Source: an uncultured Pseudomonadales bacterium
GTDB lineage: Bacteria; Pseudomonadota; Gammaproteobacteria; Pseudomonadales; Azotimanducaceae
Length of the DNA stretch: 64,000 nucleotides
Assembly: GCA_938036875.1 (NCBI GenBank)
Contig: CALHVX010000072.1
Location: forward strand, 1 to 64,000
Direction of reading: 5' to 3'
The stretch's first letter is position 1. Each line of letters begins with the position of its first letter. Positions 53,192 through 62,106 of the stretch are shown piece by piece. A program made the translations under genes and the position numbers. Under the pieces are notes generated by a model. The model saw nothing but the letters and a program-made list of their open reading frames with translations. It had not been told where the DNA came from and did not search any database.

Positions 53192-54148
53192 TTAAGAATT
53201 GCCGCTCAAAAATCGTCGCGGGTTATGGACAAACAACGTTTTTATATCGGCATCACTTGCGCCCATCTCCAGCAGTTGGGGAATCACGTGCCGCTGCATG
53301 TAGAGATACTGATCGGGATTGGCTTTGGTAAAATCGTGATCAGCCGGAATGCTGCCGTCTGGTAGTTCGTTATGTATATGTAGACAAATACAATCATGTG
53401 ATGGGCAGAGCCGATCGGTAAACCCTTTATCCATCAATGCCTTCAATGTGTTTGTCCGCATGTTAGGGCTGACGTGTCGTCCGGGGTATCTATCCAATCC
53501 TAAGTACACGCCTTGATCCAACAGCCAGCTGAGATATTCGGTGTCCGTGGTGTCATTGCTGTGATCAATTTTTACTTTGGTGAGATCCACCCCTTCCTCT
53601 TTAAAGATCTTAATTTGCCGGCGGCCAACCTGGCCGGTGGGGTAGGAGTGGACCATGATGGGTAGGCCTGTCTCTAAGTGCGCGCGAGCAACAGCTCGAG
53701 CCATAGTTTCTAATGGTGCGGTGACGCCGTCGGCGTCCGCTGCGCACTTCAACATGCCGGCTTTGACGTCAGTGCCACGAAAGCCCTCTTGGATGTCGCG
53801 GATAAACTCTCGGGCCATTTGATCTGCACCAACACCCCACATAAAGCGTGGAACATCCAGCCACCAGCCAGTGACGTTGATCAGGTTAACGCCAGAGGCG
53901 GCTGATACCGTCTTAAGTAGCTCGGGTGAGCGGCCAAGATCAAAGGTGGTGGCATCCACCATGGTGTCTATACCGGCAGCTTTGGCTTTCTTTAAAGAGG
54001 CAATGGCGCGTTGTTCTCGGTTAGGTCCCATTAAGTCTGGATAGCTTTGCAGCAAGCCGCTGGCGCAGACCATGACGTGCTCGTGCATCAAGGTAAAACC
54101 TAAGTCTTCTGCTTGGATCGGTCCAAGCACACTATTGATTTGGCTCAT
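53192..54148 (-). CDS. Phosphotriesterase-family (lactonase-like) hydrolase
   Basis: A 318-residue metal-dependent hydrolase of the PTE family. Metal ligands: HEHVMV near residue 23, the bridging Lys in AGMLKCAADADGV, IMVHSYP, KIDHSNDTTD and the late Asp in CPSHDCICLH. Members hydrolyse lactones or phosphotriesters; in the present neighbourhood with a Baeyer-Villiger-type gene, lactone hydrolysis is a good inference. It is divergent from the symporter gene. Confidence 0.9.
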   Translation of the reverse strand: MSQINSVLGPIQAEDLGFTLMHEHVMVCASGLLQSYPDLMGPNREQRAIASLKKAKAAGIDTMVDATTFDLGRSPELLKTVSAASGVNLINVTGWWLDVPRFMWGVGADQMAREFIRDIQEGFRGTDVKAGMLKCAADADGVTAPLETMARAVARAHLETGLPIMVHSYPTGQVGRRQIKIFKEEGVDLTKVKIDHSNDTTDTEYLSWLLDQGVYLGLDRYPGRHVSPNMRTNTLKALMDKGFTDRLCPSHDCICLHIHNELPDGSIPADHDFTKANPDQYLYMQRHVIPQLLEMGASDADIKTLFVHNPRRFLSGNS

Positions 54149-54277
54149 CTTAGTTTCCTGTGCATGTTTTAAGCGTGTCCGTAAACCGCGTAGATGCAGT
54201 AAACTGATGTTTTAAGACTAACCGCCCCGCTATGCACAAGCTATGTTGAAAACGAACAGGCAAACCGGAACCTTGGT

Positions 54278-55753
54278 ATGAACTCCGGTTTGGGTTGGAT
54301 CGATGCGCTGGTGATTTTGGCTTTAATGGCTGGAGTGACTTGGCTTGGACATCGCCTGAGCGGCAGTATCAGCGACCGACGCGCTTTTTTTCAGGCGGAT
54401 GGCGGCTTGCCTTGGTGGGCGGTATCCGCCAGCGTGGTGGCCACCTTGGTGAGTTCCGTTACCTTTATCTCGGTGCCTGCAGCGGTGTTTCGCGAAGGGG
54501 GCAACCTCACCTATTTTCAAGTGGTCATCGGCCTTGCTATCGGTAAGCTTGCCATCGCCTGGCTATTGGCGAAGCCTTTTTACCTCAGCACCGGGGTTAA
54601 CAGTACCTATGGCTATATCGGTGCGCGTATGGACCGGGTCACTGGTGAGCTATCAATGTTGCTGGGTTTGCTGCTAAACGTAATCAACAGTGGGGTTAAG
54701 CTGCTTACCGCAAGCTTGGTGCTGGATGTGATCACAGGCTGGGGTTTGCCGGGTTGCACTGGGTTTATGTTGGGTTTTGCGTTGTTGTGGAGCCTGCTTG
54801 CCGGCATCAAGACGGTTATATGGACCGACTTTCTACTGTTTATTCTGTTTGCCCTGGGCGCTGTATTTGCGCTGGCTTTTATGGGTTTGCAGTTGGAGGG
54901 CAGCATTGCAGAAAACCTACAGTGGCTGGATGATCAAGCAAGGCTAGTGCTGTTCGACTTTGATACAGACCCAACATCACGCTACACCATTTGGGCCGGT
55001 GTGCTGGGTGCTATCTGTTTGTCTTTAGCTCAAGGCAGTACCCAAGGCACATGGCAGCGGGTGCGAGCTTGTCGCAGCTTAGCCGATGCCTACCGAGCCT
55101 ATAATTGGGCGGCGGCTTTTTATGTTCTGCATTTAGTGATCTTAGGGGTAGGGCTGGCATTGGTGGTGTTCTATCACCAGCAGGGCTTACCCAGCGAGGT
55201 AAGTGCCGCCTTGGTTGATCAGCCAGATCGAATCTTTCCTTATTTCATTGCAACCCAGTTACCAACTGGCGTTGCGGGTTTGTTCATCGCTGCCATCTTT
55301 GCGGCAGCTATCTCAACCTTAGATTCTACCTTGACCGAAAGTGCTGACTTAACGGTGTCGCATATCTACGAGCGCTTCATCCGCCAAGGGGCTACCGAGC
55401 AGCATTATCTGTTTGTTGCTCGATGCTGCCTGGTGTTGTGGGGCTTGGTGTTCTTTGGCGTAGCGCTGTTCTTTAGCCGCTACTCTGCGGAAGGCTTGTT
55501 AGATTTAACCTTCAAACTGCCGAACTATTTGTATGGGGTTATCTTGGCAACCATCGTGTTGGCGCGATTAGGGATAGGGCGGTGGGCTACCTTTCTAGTT
55601 GGGGTGGTGGTGGCTTGTGCGCTGGTGGCTTGGCTTTCTGCCAACCAGGTGGCTTTCTTTTATTGGAGCCCCGTGACCGGGGCTGCCATGTTCTTCACCG
55701 TTTGGGGATTGGAGCGCAGCCGGCCGCTGCGCGATCCCGTAGTGAGGTTGTAG
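54278..55753 (+). CDS. Sodium:solute symporter (SSS family)
   Basis: A 491-residue membrane protein with about 13 predicted segments. SSS features: WWAVSASVVATLVSSVTFIS near the start, GYIGARMDRVTGELSML, SLAQGSTQGTWQRVRACRS, and GLFIAAIFAAAISTLDSTLTESADL. It would import an organic solute with sodium. Divergent from the lactonase-like gene by 129 bp, it may feed that pathway. Its stop codon lies in an 11-bp tandem repeat. Confidence 0.93.
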   Translation: MNSGLGWIDALVILALMAGVTWLGHRLSGSISDRRAFFQADGGLPWWAVSASVVATLVSSVTFISVPAAVFREGGNLTYFQVVIGLAIGKLAIAWLLAKPFYLSTGVNSTYGYIGARMDRVTGELSMLLGLLLNVINSGVKLLTASLVLDVITGWGLPGCTGFMLGFALLWSLLAGIKTVIWTDFLLFILFALGAVFALAFMGLQLEGSIAENLQWLDDQARLVLFDFDTDPTSRYTIWAGVLGAICLSLAQGSTQGTWQRVRACRSLADAYRAYNWAAAFYVLHLVILGVGLALVVFYHQQGLPSEVSAALVDQPDRIFPYFIATQLPTGVAGLFIAAIFAAAISTLDSTLTESADLTVSHIYERFIRQGATEQHYLFVARCCLVLWGLVFFGVALFFSRYSAEGLLDLTFKLPNYLYGVILATIVLARLGIGRWATFLVGVVVACALVAWLSANQVAFFYWSPVTGAAMFFTVWGLERSRPLRDPVVRL

Positions 55754-55765
55754 TGAGGTTGTAGT
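55739..55765. repeat. 11-bp tandem repeat straddling the symporter stop codon
   Basis: Units GTAGTGAGGTT at 55739-55749 and 55750-55760, and a partial third to 55765. The stop TAG is at 55751-55753, inside unit two. Confidence 0.8.
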
Positions 55766-55779
55766 TCGGCTTCAGGGCG

Positions 55780-56400
55780 TTACTCGTAAGTTGGAGTAAT
55801 ATCCCGTTCCGGCACGGGGATAGGGGCAGGCTGTTGCGCCTTAACCGCTATGTTGTTGGCCACTTGCTTAACACCGCCGACACGAGCGACGATATCACCA
55901 GCGCGCTGTCGTTCAGCATCGTCGTTAACAAAACCGCCAAGCTGCACTATGCCCCGGTTGACCTCAACTTCAATTTCTAAGGCAGCAATCTCTTTGTTTC
56001 TTGCTAACGCTGTTTTTACCCGAGCAACCAAGCCTTTGTCATCCAGGTAGCGGCCGACGCCACGATTGCTGTTGTCAGGAATGATGAGGTTGTTTTCAAT
56101 TTCAACCACGCCTTTGACGCTGCGGGCGATCTCTTCTGCGCGTGCGTATTCCGCTTGGTTGTCTGCAAAGCCATTGAGTTGCACTCGGCCTTTGAACACT
56201 TCGATCTCGATGTCCAAGCCGTCGGTTGACCGGTCGGCAAGCAGCGAAGATTTGATTTTGGTGGAGATGGCGGAATCGTCCAATCGCTCCCCAATAGACT
56301 TTGTGGTGCTAGAGCCGACACAGCCGCCCAAAATCAGCAAGCTAGCCGCAAAGGCTAGGCTCATGGTGTGGATCCTGAAGTTATTGGTTGTGCGTAGCAT
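55780..56400 (-). CDS. Lipoprotein with two BON domains
   Basis: A 206-residue protein from ATG 56400, which has AAAGGGG about 6 bases upstream; an ATG 18 bp further upstream is less likely. Lipobox LLILGGC follows a signal sequence. Two BON domains follow: one at about 40-110 (IKSSLLADRSTDGLDIEIEV, GRVQLNGFADNQAEYARAEE) and one at about 120-185 (ARVKTALARNKEIAALEIEV, GIVQLGGFVNDDAERQRA). Such OsmY/DolP-like proteins act at the outer membrane in the periplasm and help envelope integrity. Confidence 0.92.
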   Translation of the reverse strand: MLRTTNNFRIHTMSLAFAASLLILGGCVGSSTTKSIGERLDDSAISTKIKSSLLADRSTDGLDIEIEVFKGRVQLNGFADNQAEYARAEEIARSVKGVVEIENNLIIPDNSNRGVGRYLDDKGLVARVKTALARNKEIAALEIEVEVNRGIVQLGGFVNDDAERQRAGDIVARVGGVKQVANNIAVKAQQPAPIPVPERDITPTYE

Positions 56401-56624
56401 ATTTTTCCCCTTTGCCAATGGTTGGTGTGGTTAAGAACACTGGGTTAGTAAGGCTAGTGTACTGCCTAGGCCACATGGATTTCGACTAATTTCGGCTTTC
56501 CAGGTTCATCCCGTTTTGACCTGGCGTTGTATGAATGCCAGGATCCTTGGGGTAGATTGCCGTCCCGCGCGTTGGCGTCAGTGCTGGCATGGCGCCAGAT
56601 TTTATTTTCCTAGGCTAAGTTGTT

Positions 56625-57839
56625 ATGTCTGTGCCATCTGATGTTCCTTCAGAACCCACTGTGACCCGTTGGCAATCCCCAACCATGTTGCTAGTGCTCA
56701 TGAGCGTGGCTATGCCCGTAGCCTTCAATGCTTGGGCCGCATTATTGAACAATTTTGTCGTAGAGCGTGCCGCCTTTACGGGCTTAGAGATTGGAATTCT
56801 GCAAAGCCTCCGGGAAATACCAGGGTTTCTAGCATTTACCACTATCTTCGTGTTGTTGCTGATAAAAGAGCAGAGCTTTGCGGTGTTGTCGCTGGCTTTG
56901 CTTGGCTTGGGTGTGGCGCTAACCGGCTTCTTTCCTACGGAATATGGCCTGTATTTCACCACGGTTTTGATGTCTGTGGGTTTCCACTACTTTGAGGCGG
57001 TGAAGCAGTCCCTGGCAATGCAGTGGTTGTCTCATGCAGAGGCACCTCAGGTGCTCGGTCGGTTGATCGCAGTGGGTGCCATCACCTCGCTTGTTGTCTA
57101 CGCCGTGCTTTGGGTTCTGTTGGAGTGGGTGGGTCTTGATTACCGCTGGAACTTCCTGCTGTTTGGTAGTGCCTGCTTGTTGTTGGCGGTGGTCATGAAG
57201 TTTGGGTTTCCACACTACTCGGCGACAACGAAGCAGAATAAATCGCTGATCTTGCGTAAACGTTATTGGCTTTATTACGGCTTAACCTTTTTGTCCGGCG
57301 GGCGACGTCAGATCTTCACCGTGTTTGCAGCCTTCTTGATGGTGGAGAAGTTTGGTTATAGCGCCAGCCAAGTGACCTTGTTGTTTTTGATCAACTACGC
57401 CTTTAACTGGGCCTTTGCCGAGAAGATTGGGGCATTGATTGGTCGGGTTGGTGAGCGTCGCGCCTTAACCTTTGAGTATGCGGGTTTGATTCTCGTGTTC
57501 ATTGCTTACGCCTTGGTTGAAAATCCCTATTTGGCGGCTGGGCTCTACGTGGTTGATCACATGTTTTTTGCTTTAGCCATCGGCATTACCACGTATTTCC
57601 ATAAAATCGCCGACCCAGCAGATCTGGCCAGCAGTGCTGGGGTGTCTTTTACCATTAACCACATTGCAGCGGTCATAGTGCCGGCGGTCTTGGGTGTAGT
57701 TTGGTTGGTTTCGCCGGCCAGCGTATTTATGGTCGGTGCGGTCTTTGCAACAGCATCGCTAGCGCTGGCTCAATGCGTGCCGCACCTAGCCGCGCCCGGC
57801 CGCGAGTTCACCTGGTCAGTGGGTTTCAGCAAAAGCTGA
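56625..57839 (+). CDS. MFS transporter
   Basis: A 404-residue protein with 11-12 predicted membrane segments. MFS-like features: LEIGILQSLREIPGFLAF in the first half, a central cytoplasmic loop (HYSATTKQNKSLILRKRYWL) and LLFLINYAFNWAFAEKIGALIGRVGERRAL as the repeat of the first loop. Substrate not predictable. It is divergent from the BON gene across 224 bp and 85 bp before the GFA gene. Confidence 0.88.
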   Translation: MSVPSDVPSEPTVTRWQSPTMLLVLMSVAMPVAFNAWAALLNNFVVERAAFTGLEIGILQSLREIPGFLAFTTIFVLLLIKEQSFAVLSLALLGLGVALTGFFPTEYGLYFTTVLMSVGFHYFEAVKQSLAMQWLSHAEAPQVLGRLIAVGAITSLVVYAVLWVLLEWVGLDYRWNFLLFGSACLLLAVVMKFGFPHYSATTKQNKSLILRKRYWLYYGLTFLSGGRRQIFTVFAAFLMVEKFGYSASQVTLLFLINYAFNWAFAEKIGALIGRVGERRALTFEYAGLILVFIAYALVENPYLAAGLYVVDHMFFALAIGITTYFHKIADPADLASSAGVSFTINHIAAVIVPAVLGVVWLVSPASVFMVGAVFATASLALAQCVPHLAAPGREFTWSVGFSKS

Positions 57840-57924
57840 AGTAGGGTTAGGCTGCTGACATCGCGCTGTCAGCAGCAGGCGGCTAGGATTAGCCCACTAT
57901 CTACCCAATCTAAAGGAGTTTCTC

Positions 57925-58365
57925 ATGGCGCAAAACGAGCCTACTAACGAATCTGCATCCGGTCAGTGCCTGTGCGGTAGCGTCACCTTGGTCGCTAAAG
58001 GGGTTGAGACACATATACACAGCTGCCATTGCACCATGTGTCGAAAGTGGTCGGGTGGTCCGGCCTTAGCGGCTAGCGTTGCCTCGGTGGCTTTTACCGG
58101 CGAAGAGCACATAACACGCTTTGATTCCTCTGACTGGGCCCAGCGGGGCTTTTGCAACCGATGTGGCACCAACTTGTTTTACTACTTAAAGCCGGCGCAA
58201 CAGTACATGTTGTGGACCGGGGTCTTTGATGATGCTGAGCAGTTCAGTCTCGCCGGTGAAATCTACATTGATGAAAAGCCGGGCGGCTACAACTTTGCAG
58301 GAGATCATCCTCGTCTCACCGGCGCTGAGTTTATGGCTAGCCTTGAGCCGCCAGCAGGTGCTTAG
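57925..58365 (+). CDS. GFA-family zinc protein
   Basis: A 146-residue protein of the GFA/CENP-V family. It has the zinc-binding motifs CLCGSV, HSCHCTMCRKWSGG and FCNRCGTNLFYY. The best-known member was named glutathione-dependent formaldehyde-activating enzyme, but general function remains uncertain. AAAGGAG precedes the ATG. The FetB-like gene follows after 68 bp (to the chosen start) and may share the transcript. Confidence 0.92.
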   Translation: MAQNEPTNESASGQCLCGSVTLVAKGVETHIHSCHCTMCRKWSGGPALAASVASVAFTGEEHITRFDSSDWAQRGFCNRCGTNLFYYLKPAQQYMLWTGVFDDAEQFSLAGEIYIDEKPGGYNFAGDHPRLTGAEFMASLEPPAGA

Positions 58366-58433
58366 GCTGTTGATCTAAGGCGTTGCTGGGCCGGTGCTGT
58401 ACTATCGGGCTACCTCAATGTTTGGGTCGCTCT

Positions 58434-59171
58434 GTGAACAGCACCGTTGCGCAAATTGAATGGCTAGATATTGGTGTCGCTCTGCTGCCCATGATCTTGG
58501 TGGTAGGCTTGCTGTTTTGTTGGTCCACCCGAGGTTGGACCTCCGTCTACTCCATTGCTCGCATGCTCCTGCAGTTGGTGATGATCGGCTACTTCTTGGT
58601 CTACATTTTTGAAGCGACGGATGCCTGGGTTGTTTGTCTTGTCTTGTCGGTCATGTTGTTGGTGGCTAGTTGGATCTCGCTAGGCCCGGTTGGTGAAAAA
58701 CGCACCACCTTGTACCCTTTGGTGTTTGTCGCATTGGGCTTGGGCGGCGGATTGACCTTGCTGACGGTGACTTGGGGGGTACTGCATTTGGACCCTTGGT
58801 ATGCGCCGCGGTACATGGTGCCGCTAGCCGGGATGATCTTTGCCAACTCTATGAACACCGTCAGCTTGGCCGCAGAGCGCTACGAATCTGAATTGGCGCA
58901 CAGCAAGCCGACGGACCTAGCAAAGCGAATCGCATTTCAAACCGGCATGATTCCGGTTATCAACTCCATGTTTGCCGTTGGACTGGTCGCTTTGCCGGGC
59001 ATGATGACGGGTCAAATTTTGTCAGGGGTTTCGCCCTTAGTCGCGGCGCGTTATCAGATTGTGGTGATGGCGATGTTGTTTGCCGCCTCAGGTCTCAGCG
59101 CGGCCATCTATCTGCAGCTGGTCAGCAGGGTTGGTCGACCGCGAGACAGCTCGCCCACTTTGACCTTGTGA
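58434..59171 (+). CDS. FetB/UPF0014-type permease without ATPase partner
   Basis: A 245-residue membrane protein from GTG 58434; the frame is open 17 codons upstream to 58383. Seven membrane segments and the family motifs WTSVYSIARMLLQLVMIGY, YMVPLAGMIFANSMNTVSLA, and PVINSMFAVGLVALPGMMTG identify it as UPF0014/FetB, the permease of an iron-exporting ABC system in E. coli. The ATPase FetA is not adjacent on either side, which is unusual. Confidence 0.88.
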   Translation: MNSTVAQIEWLDIGVALLPMILVVGLLFCWSTRGWTSVYSIARMLLQLVMIGYFLVYIFEATDAWVVCLVLSVMLLVASWISLGPVGEKRTTLYPLVFVALGLGGGLTLLTVTWGVLHLDPWYAPRYMVPLAGMIFANSMNTVSLAAERYESELAHSKPTDLAKRIAFQTGMIPVINSMFAVGLVALPGMMTGQILSGVSPLVAARYQIVVMAMLFAASGLSAAIYLQLVSRVGRPRDSSPTLTL

Positions 59172-59349
59172 GCCGTAGTAACAAAGTCCTATTAACTTAT
59201 TGATATTGATATAAAACTTCTCTCCTCGGCCCAGCTGGCGATACAACTATTTGCCTCTACTAGCACGCGTTATACTTTGCCTCGGCGGGGTTTTGGGTCA
59301 CACTCAGGCTAGGTTTCACACGATCACTTTTTCTGACTATGGGGACAAC

Positions 59350-59700
59350 ATGATAATAATTGCCGGAACTATCGACCTAGAAGATCCATCTCGTATCGAC
59401 GAGGCCATGGCTAAAGCAAAGCCGCTGCAGCAGGCAACGCGCGATGATGAGCCTGGCTGTCATGCCTATGTATTTTCGGTTGACCCTTGTGTTGCCGGCC
59501 GCATTGCGGTGTATGAGTTATGGGAAGACGAAGCCTCATTGGCGGCTCATTTTGAGCACGCCAACTACCACAACATGGGTGGTCTGCTGCGTGAAATGGG
59601 TTTGGCCGGTGCGGACAACAACAAATTTCGCTGCGACTACAAAGAGCCGGTTTATGACGAAACGGCAACACCGCGAGCAGACTTCTTCACGTTGAAGTAG
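59350..59700 (+). CDS. Antibiotic-biosynthesis-monooxygenase-like (ABM) protein
   Basis: A 116-residue dimeric alpha-beta-barrel protein. ABM pattern: MIIIAGTIDLEDPSRIDE, ATRDDEPGCHAYVFSVDP, GRIAVYELWEDEASLAAHFE and HANYHNMGGLLREMG. Function ranges from cofactor-free quinol oxidation to haem breakdown; here it cannot be specified. ATG 59350 with GGGGA before it is the start; a longer frame opens upstream without family similarity. The SDR gene follows after 86 bp. Confidence 0.87.
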   Translation: MIIIAGTIDLEDPSRIDEAMAKAKPLQQATRDDEPGCHAYVFSVDPCVAGRIAVYELWEDEASLAAHFEHANYHNMGGLLREMGLAGADNNKFRCDYKEPVYDETATPRADFFTLK

Positions 59701-59786
59701 TGATTGGCGGGGCCGTATCAGGTGCTCGAAACTACGCGAGCTCAATACAAGAACAACAAACAAGAACAACGACTTAGGGGAGAGAC

Positions 59787-60623
59787 ATGGCGGGACGACT
59801 AGAAGGAAAAGTGGCAGCAATCACGGGCGCGAGCAGTGGCTTCGGCATGGCGGCAGCACACCTGTTTGTAGCAGAAGGTTGCAAGGTGGTGTTGGGTGAT
59901 ATCCAGCAAGATAAAGGTGAGGCGTTGGCAGCACAGCTAAGCAACTCTGCTGTGTTTGTGAACTGCAATGTGACCTCGGAAGACGATATCGCCAATTTGG
60001 TGGATACCGCGGTGAAGCACTTTGGCAAGCTGGACATCATGTACAACAACGCGGGCATCGTCGGGGCTGTTGGTCCGATTGCCACTACTCCCGCCAACGA
60101 GTGGTCGGCTACATTGGACATTCTGCTCAACGGTGTCTTCTACGGTATGAAGCACGCGGCGCGGGTCATGAAGCCACAGAAGTCTGGGTCGATCATCAGC
60201 ATGGCAAGCACGGCAGGCATCATGGGCGGCCTTGGCCCTCACGCCTACGCAGCTGCCAAGCACGCGGTTGTTGGTTTAACCAAGAATGTCGGCGCTGAAT
60301 TATGCCGTTCTGGCATTCGGGTTAACGCCATTGCACCGGCTGGAATGGCAACAGCTATGGTGGCTAATGTGTCTACTGGTGACGCTGATGCGATCGAAGA
60401 AACCAAGAAAATTCTGGCGGATGCCTCACCGCTGATTGGTCGTCCAGGCCTTGCAGAAGATGTGGCGCAGGCGGCTTTATGGCTTGGTAGTGATGAGTCT
60501 GGCTACACCAACGGTCATACCCTGACGACCGATGCCGGGTTCACAACGGGTGCGACAGCAAACGAACCTGCGTTTGCTGAGTATCAACCTATGTTTCGAG
60601 AAGCAGGTCGTAAAGGCTTGTAA
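59787..60623 (+). CDS. Short-chain dehydrogenase/reductase
   Basis: A 278-residue classical SDR. Motifs: ITGASSGFGMAAAHLFVAEG (cofactor loop), VVLGDI with Asp suggesting NAD(H) use, NNAGIVG, SMASTAGIMGG (catalytic Ser), HAYAAAKHAVVGLTKN (catalytic Tyr and Lys) and GRPGLAEDVAQAALWLGS. Strong site GGGGAGAG before the ATG. Substrate unknown, an alcohol or keto compound. Converges with the YceI gene. Confidence 0.93.
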   Translation: MAGRLEGKVAAITGASSGFGMAAAHLFVAEGCKVVLGDIQQDKGEALAAQLSNSAVFVNCNVTSEDDIANLVDTAVKHFGKLDIMYNNAGIVGAVGPIATTPANEWSATLDILLNGVFYGMKHAARVMKPQKSGSIISMASTAGIMGGLGPHAYAAAKHAVVGLTKNVGAELCRSGIRVNAIAPAGMATAMVANVSTGDADAIEETKKILADASPLIGRPGLAEDVAQAALWLGSDESGYTNGHTLTTDAGFTTGATANEPAFAEYQPMFREAGRKGL

Positions 60624-60680
60624 TAGAAGAAATATTTGGTTCAAACGGTGCGCTTAATGCTCTATGTGTTCAGTTGAAAA

Positions 60681-60725
60681 CTAGAGTTTAAAAACCTATA
60701 GCTTAAAAACCTAGAGTTTAAAAAC
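60681..60725. repeat. 15-bp triplicated repeat containing the yceI-like gene stop
   Basis: Three contiguous 15-bp units at 60681-60695, 60696-60710 and 60711-60725 (on the minus strand GTTTTTAAACTCTAG). Each reads Val-Phe-Lys-Leu-stop in the frame of the gene. The first stop met by ribosomes is at 60711-60713. The middle unit differs at two positions. Confidence 0.85.
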
Positions 60726-61307
60726 TAAGAGCGCACTAACCGGTACCGCCAGGCTGATGCCTGGCAAGCCGGCCGCTTCCCGCAACATCTCAATGCCAGC
60801 GCCCAGTTTGAAGTCTGTAGCGCGAATCACAATCGGTTGGACACTAGCCACCTGGACTTGATTGGACGCCAGGCGGGTGATGCGTAGCTCGGTTGCGATG
60901 GTGCTTTGATTGCCGTGCAGGTCCAGCAAAAACTCTTGGTTCAAACTTAGCGACTCGCCGGTGTGCAGCGCTTGAATAGGGGCCATGTCCAATTGCCCAG
61001 TCACGATAGCCTCTGGAAACTTAGCCACTTCAAATAGCATGTGTTGCATACGCTGGTTGCGGATATCGATGGTTGTTTCGACGCTTTCTAGACTGACGGC
61101 TAGGGTCACTGTGCCGGCCTCGGTGACGTTACCGCTCAGCTCTCTAAAACGATGGACCTCAGCGACGTCCTTGGCTTTGGTGGAGATGAAATTGACGCGT
61201 GATTGGGTATTGTCCAGCTGCCAGCCGGTCGCGGTAGAATTTAGGCTGAAAGCGATAAGGGTGGCAAACATCGCCAGAGTGATGATGGCAACTAGGATGG
61301 GTCTCAT
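60711..61307 (-). CDS. YceI-family protein with N-terminal membrane anchor or signal
   Basis: A 198-residue protein. The start (LVAIITLAMFATLIAFSL) is a signal peptide or anchor. The rest is a YceI lipocalin-like barrel: WQLDNTQSRVNFISTKAKDVAEVHRF, TVTLAVSLESVETTIDIRNQRMQHML and FPEAIVTGQL. YceI proteins bind isoprenoid or lipid ligands in the periplasm. Last residues VFKL are in a triplicated repeat with the stop codon. Confidence 0.92.
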   Translation of the reverse strand: MRPILVAIITLAMFATLIAFSLNSTATGWQLDNTQSRVNFISTKAKDVAEVHRFRELSGNVTEAGTVTLAVSLESVETTIDIRNQRMQHMLFEVAKFPEAIVTGQLDMAPIQALHTGESLSLNQEFLLDLHGNQSTIATELRITRLASNQVQVASVQPIVIRATDFKLGAGIEMLREAAGLPGISLAVPVSALLVFKL

Positions 61308-61384
61308 GAATGGTCTCTGCTGCTTTGGTGATCGTCAGATGATATTACCTGGGCAATTTTCGGTTGTCCTAACGGATGTGGAAA

Positions 61385-61828
61385 ATGGGCAAGCTACGTA
61401 AACCCTTGTGGCAACGGGTAGCCATCACGCCAGGGTTGGGGGTGGACACTATGCAGTTTGGCTGTAGCGAGCTGGCTCTGTGTGAAGGCCTGTTAGCTGG
61501 CGTGGGCGAGGTCGAAGCTAGGCGGCAAAATCACGATGGAGAGATCGAGCTGTTAGTTGGCGGAGGCATATTTCGCTGCTTAAATGATGCTTTTGTTGAG
61601 TGCACCTTCCCAGACAATCCCAAACATCGGGTTATCGCCGAGATAAACGGTGCGCCGTTGTTGTCCGTGTTCGCCTGGCTAGGAGGTCAACCAGATGTGG
61701 TGGACCGTGCTTGGTTTAGGGTTAGCTTGGCCAAAGGAATCGCCTACGACCATCGCAGCCCTGACAGTGCCTCCTACACCGTATTTGCCCCAGGACACTG
61801 GGACAGCCTGCTCCGTGAAGGGCCCTAG
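61385..61828 (+). CDS. Protein of unknown family
   Basis: A 147-residue soluble protein from ATG 61385 (an ATG 9 bp upstream is also possible). It has Gly/Leu-rich strands (ITPGLGVDTMQFGCSELALC, GEIELLVGGGIFRCLNDAFV) and ends near PGHWDSLL. It looks like a compact alpha/beta fold, but no family was recognised. It is divergent from the YceI gene with a 77-bp gap. Codon use is similar to neighbouring genes, which supports it as real. Confidence 0.6.
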   Translation: MGKLRKPLWQRVAITPGLGVDTMQFGCSELALCEGLLAGVGEVEARRQNHDGEIELLVGGGIFRCLNDAFVECTFPDNPKHRVIAEINGAPLLSVFAWLGGQPDVVDRAWFRVSLAKGIAYDHRSPDSASYTVFAPGHWDSLLREGP

Positions 61829-62106
61829 TACCGCTCTAGCACCTCTCTAACACCTAGTCACCCTAGCCTCATAGTCTCATCAGCAACCTAATTAGGGTTG
61901 GTGGCTGGTTCAAATCTGAAGGTGATTAGCTTTGTTCTTACCTATTGCTTACAAATTCGATATGTGAATTTAACCCAACTTTTGGCAGTTTTATGACTGG
62001 TGCGAGTAGGCGCATCGCAGCTGCAAACAAGCTTGCTCTGGATATCACTAAGTTTAGGCGCCCTTAGCGATGAGGTGCGTTTCATAAAAACTCTTGGGAG
62101 AAACAC

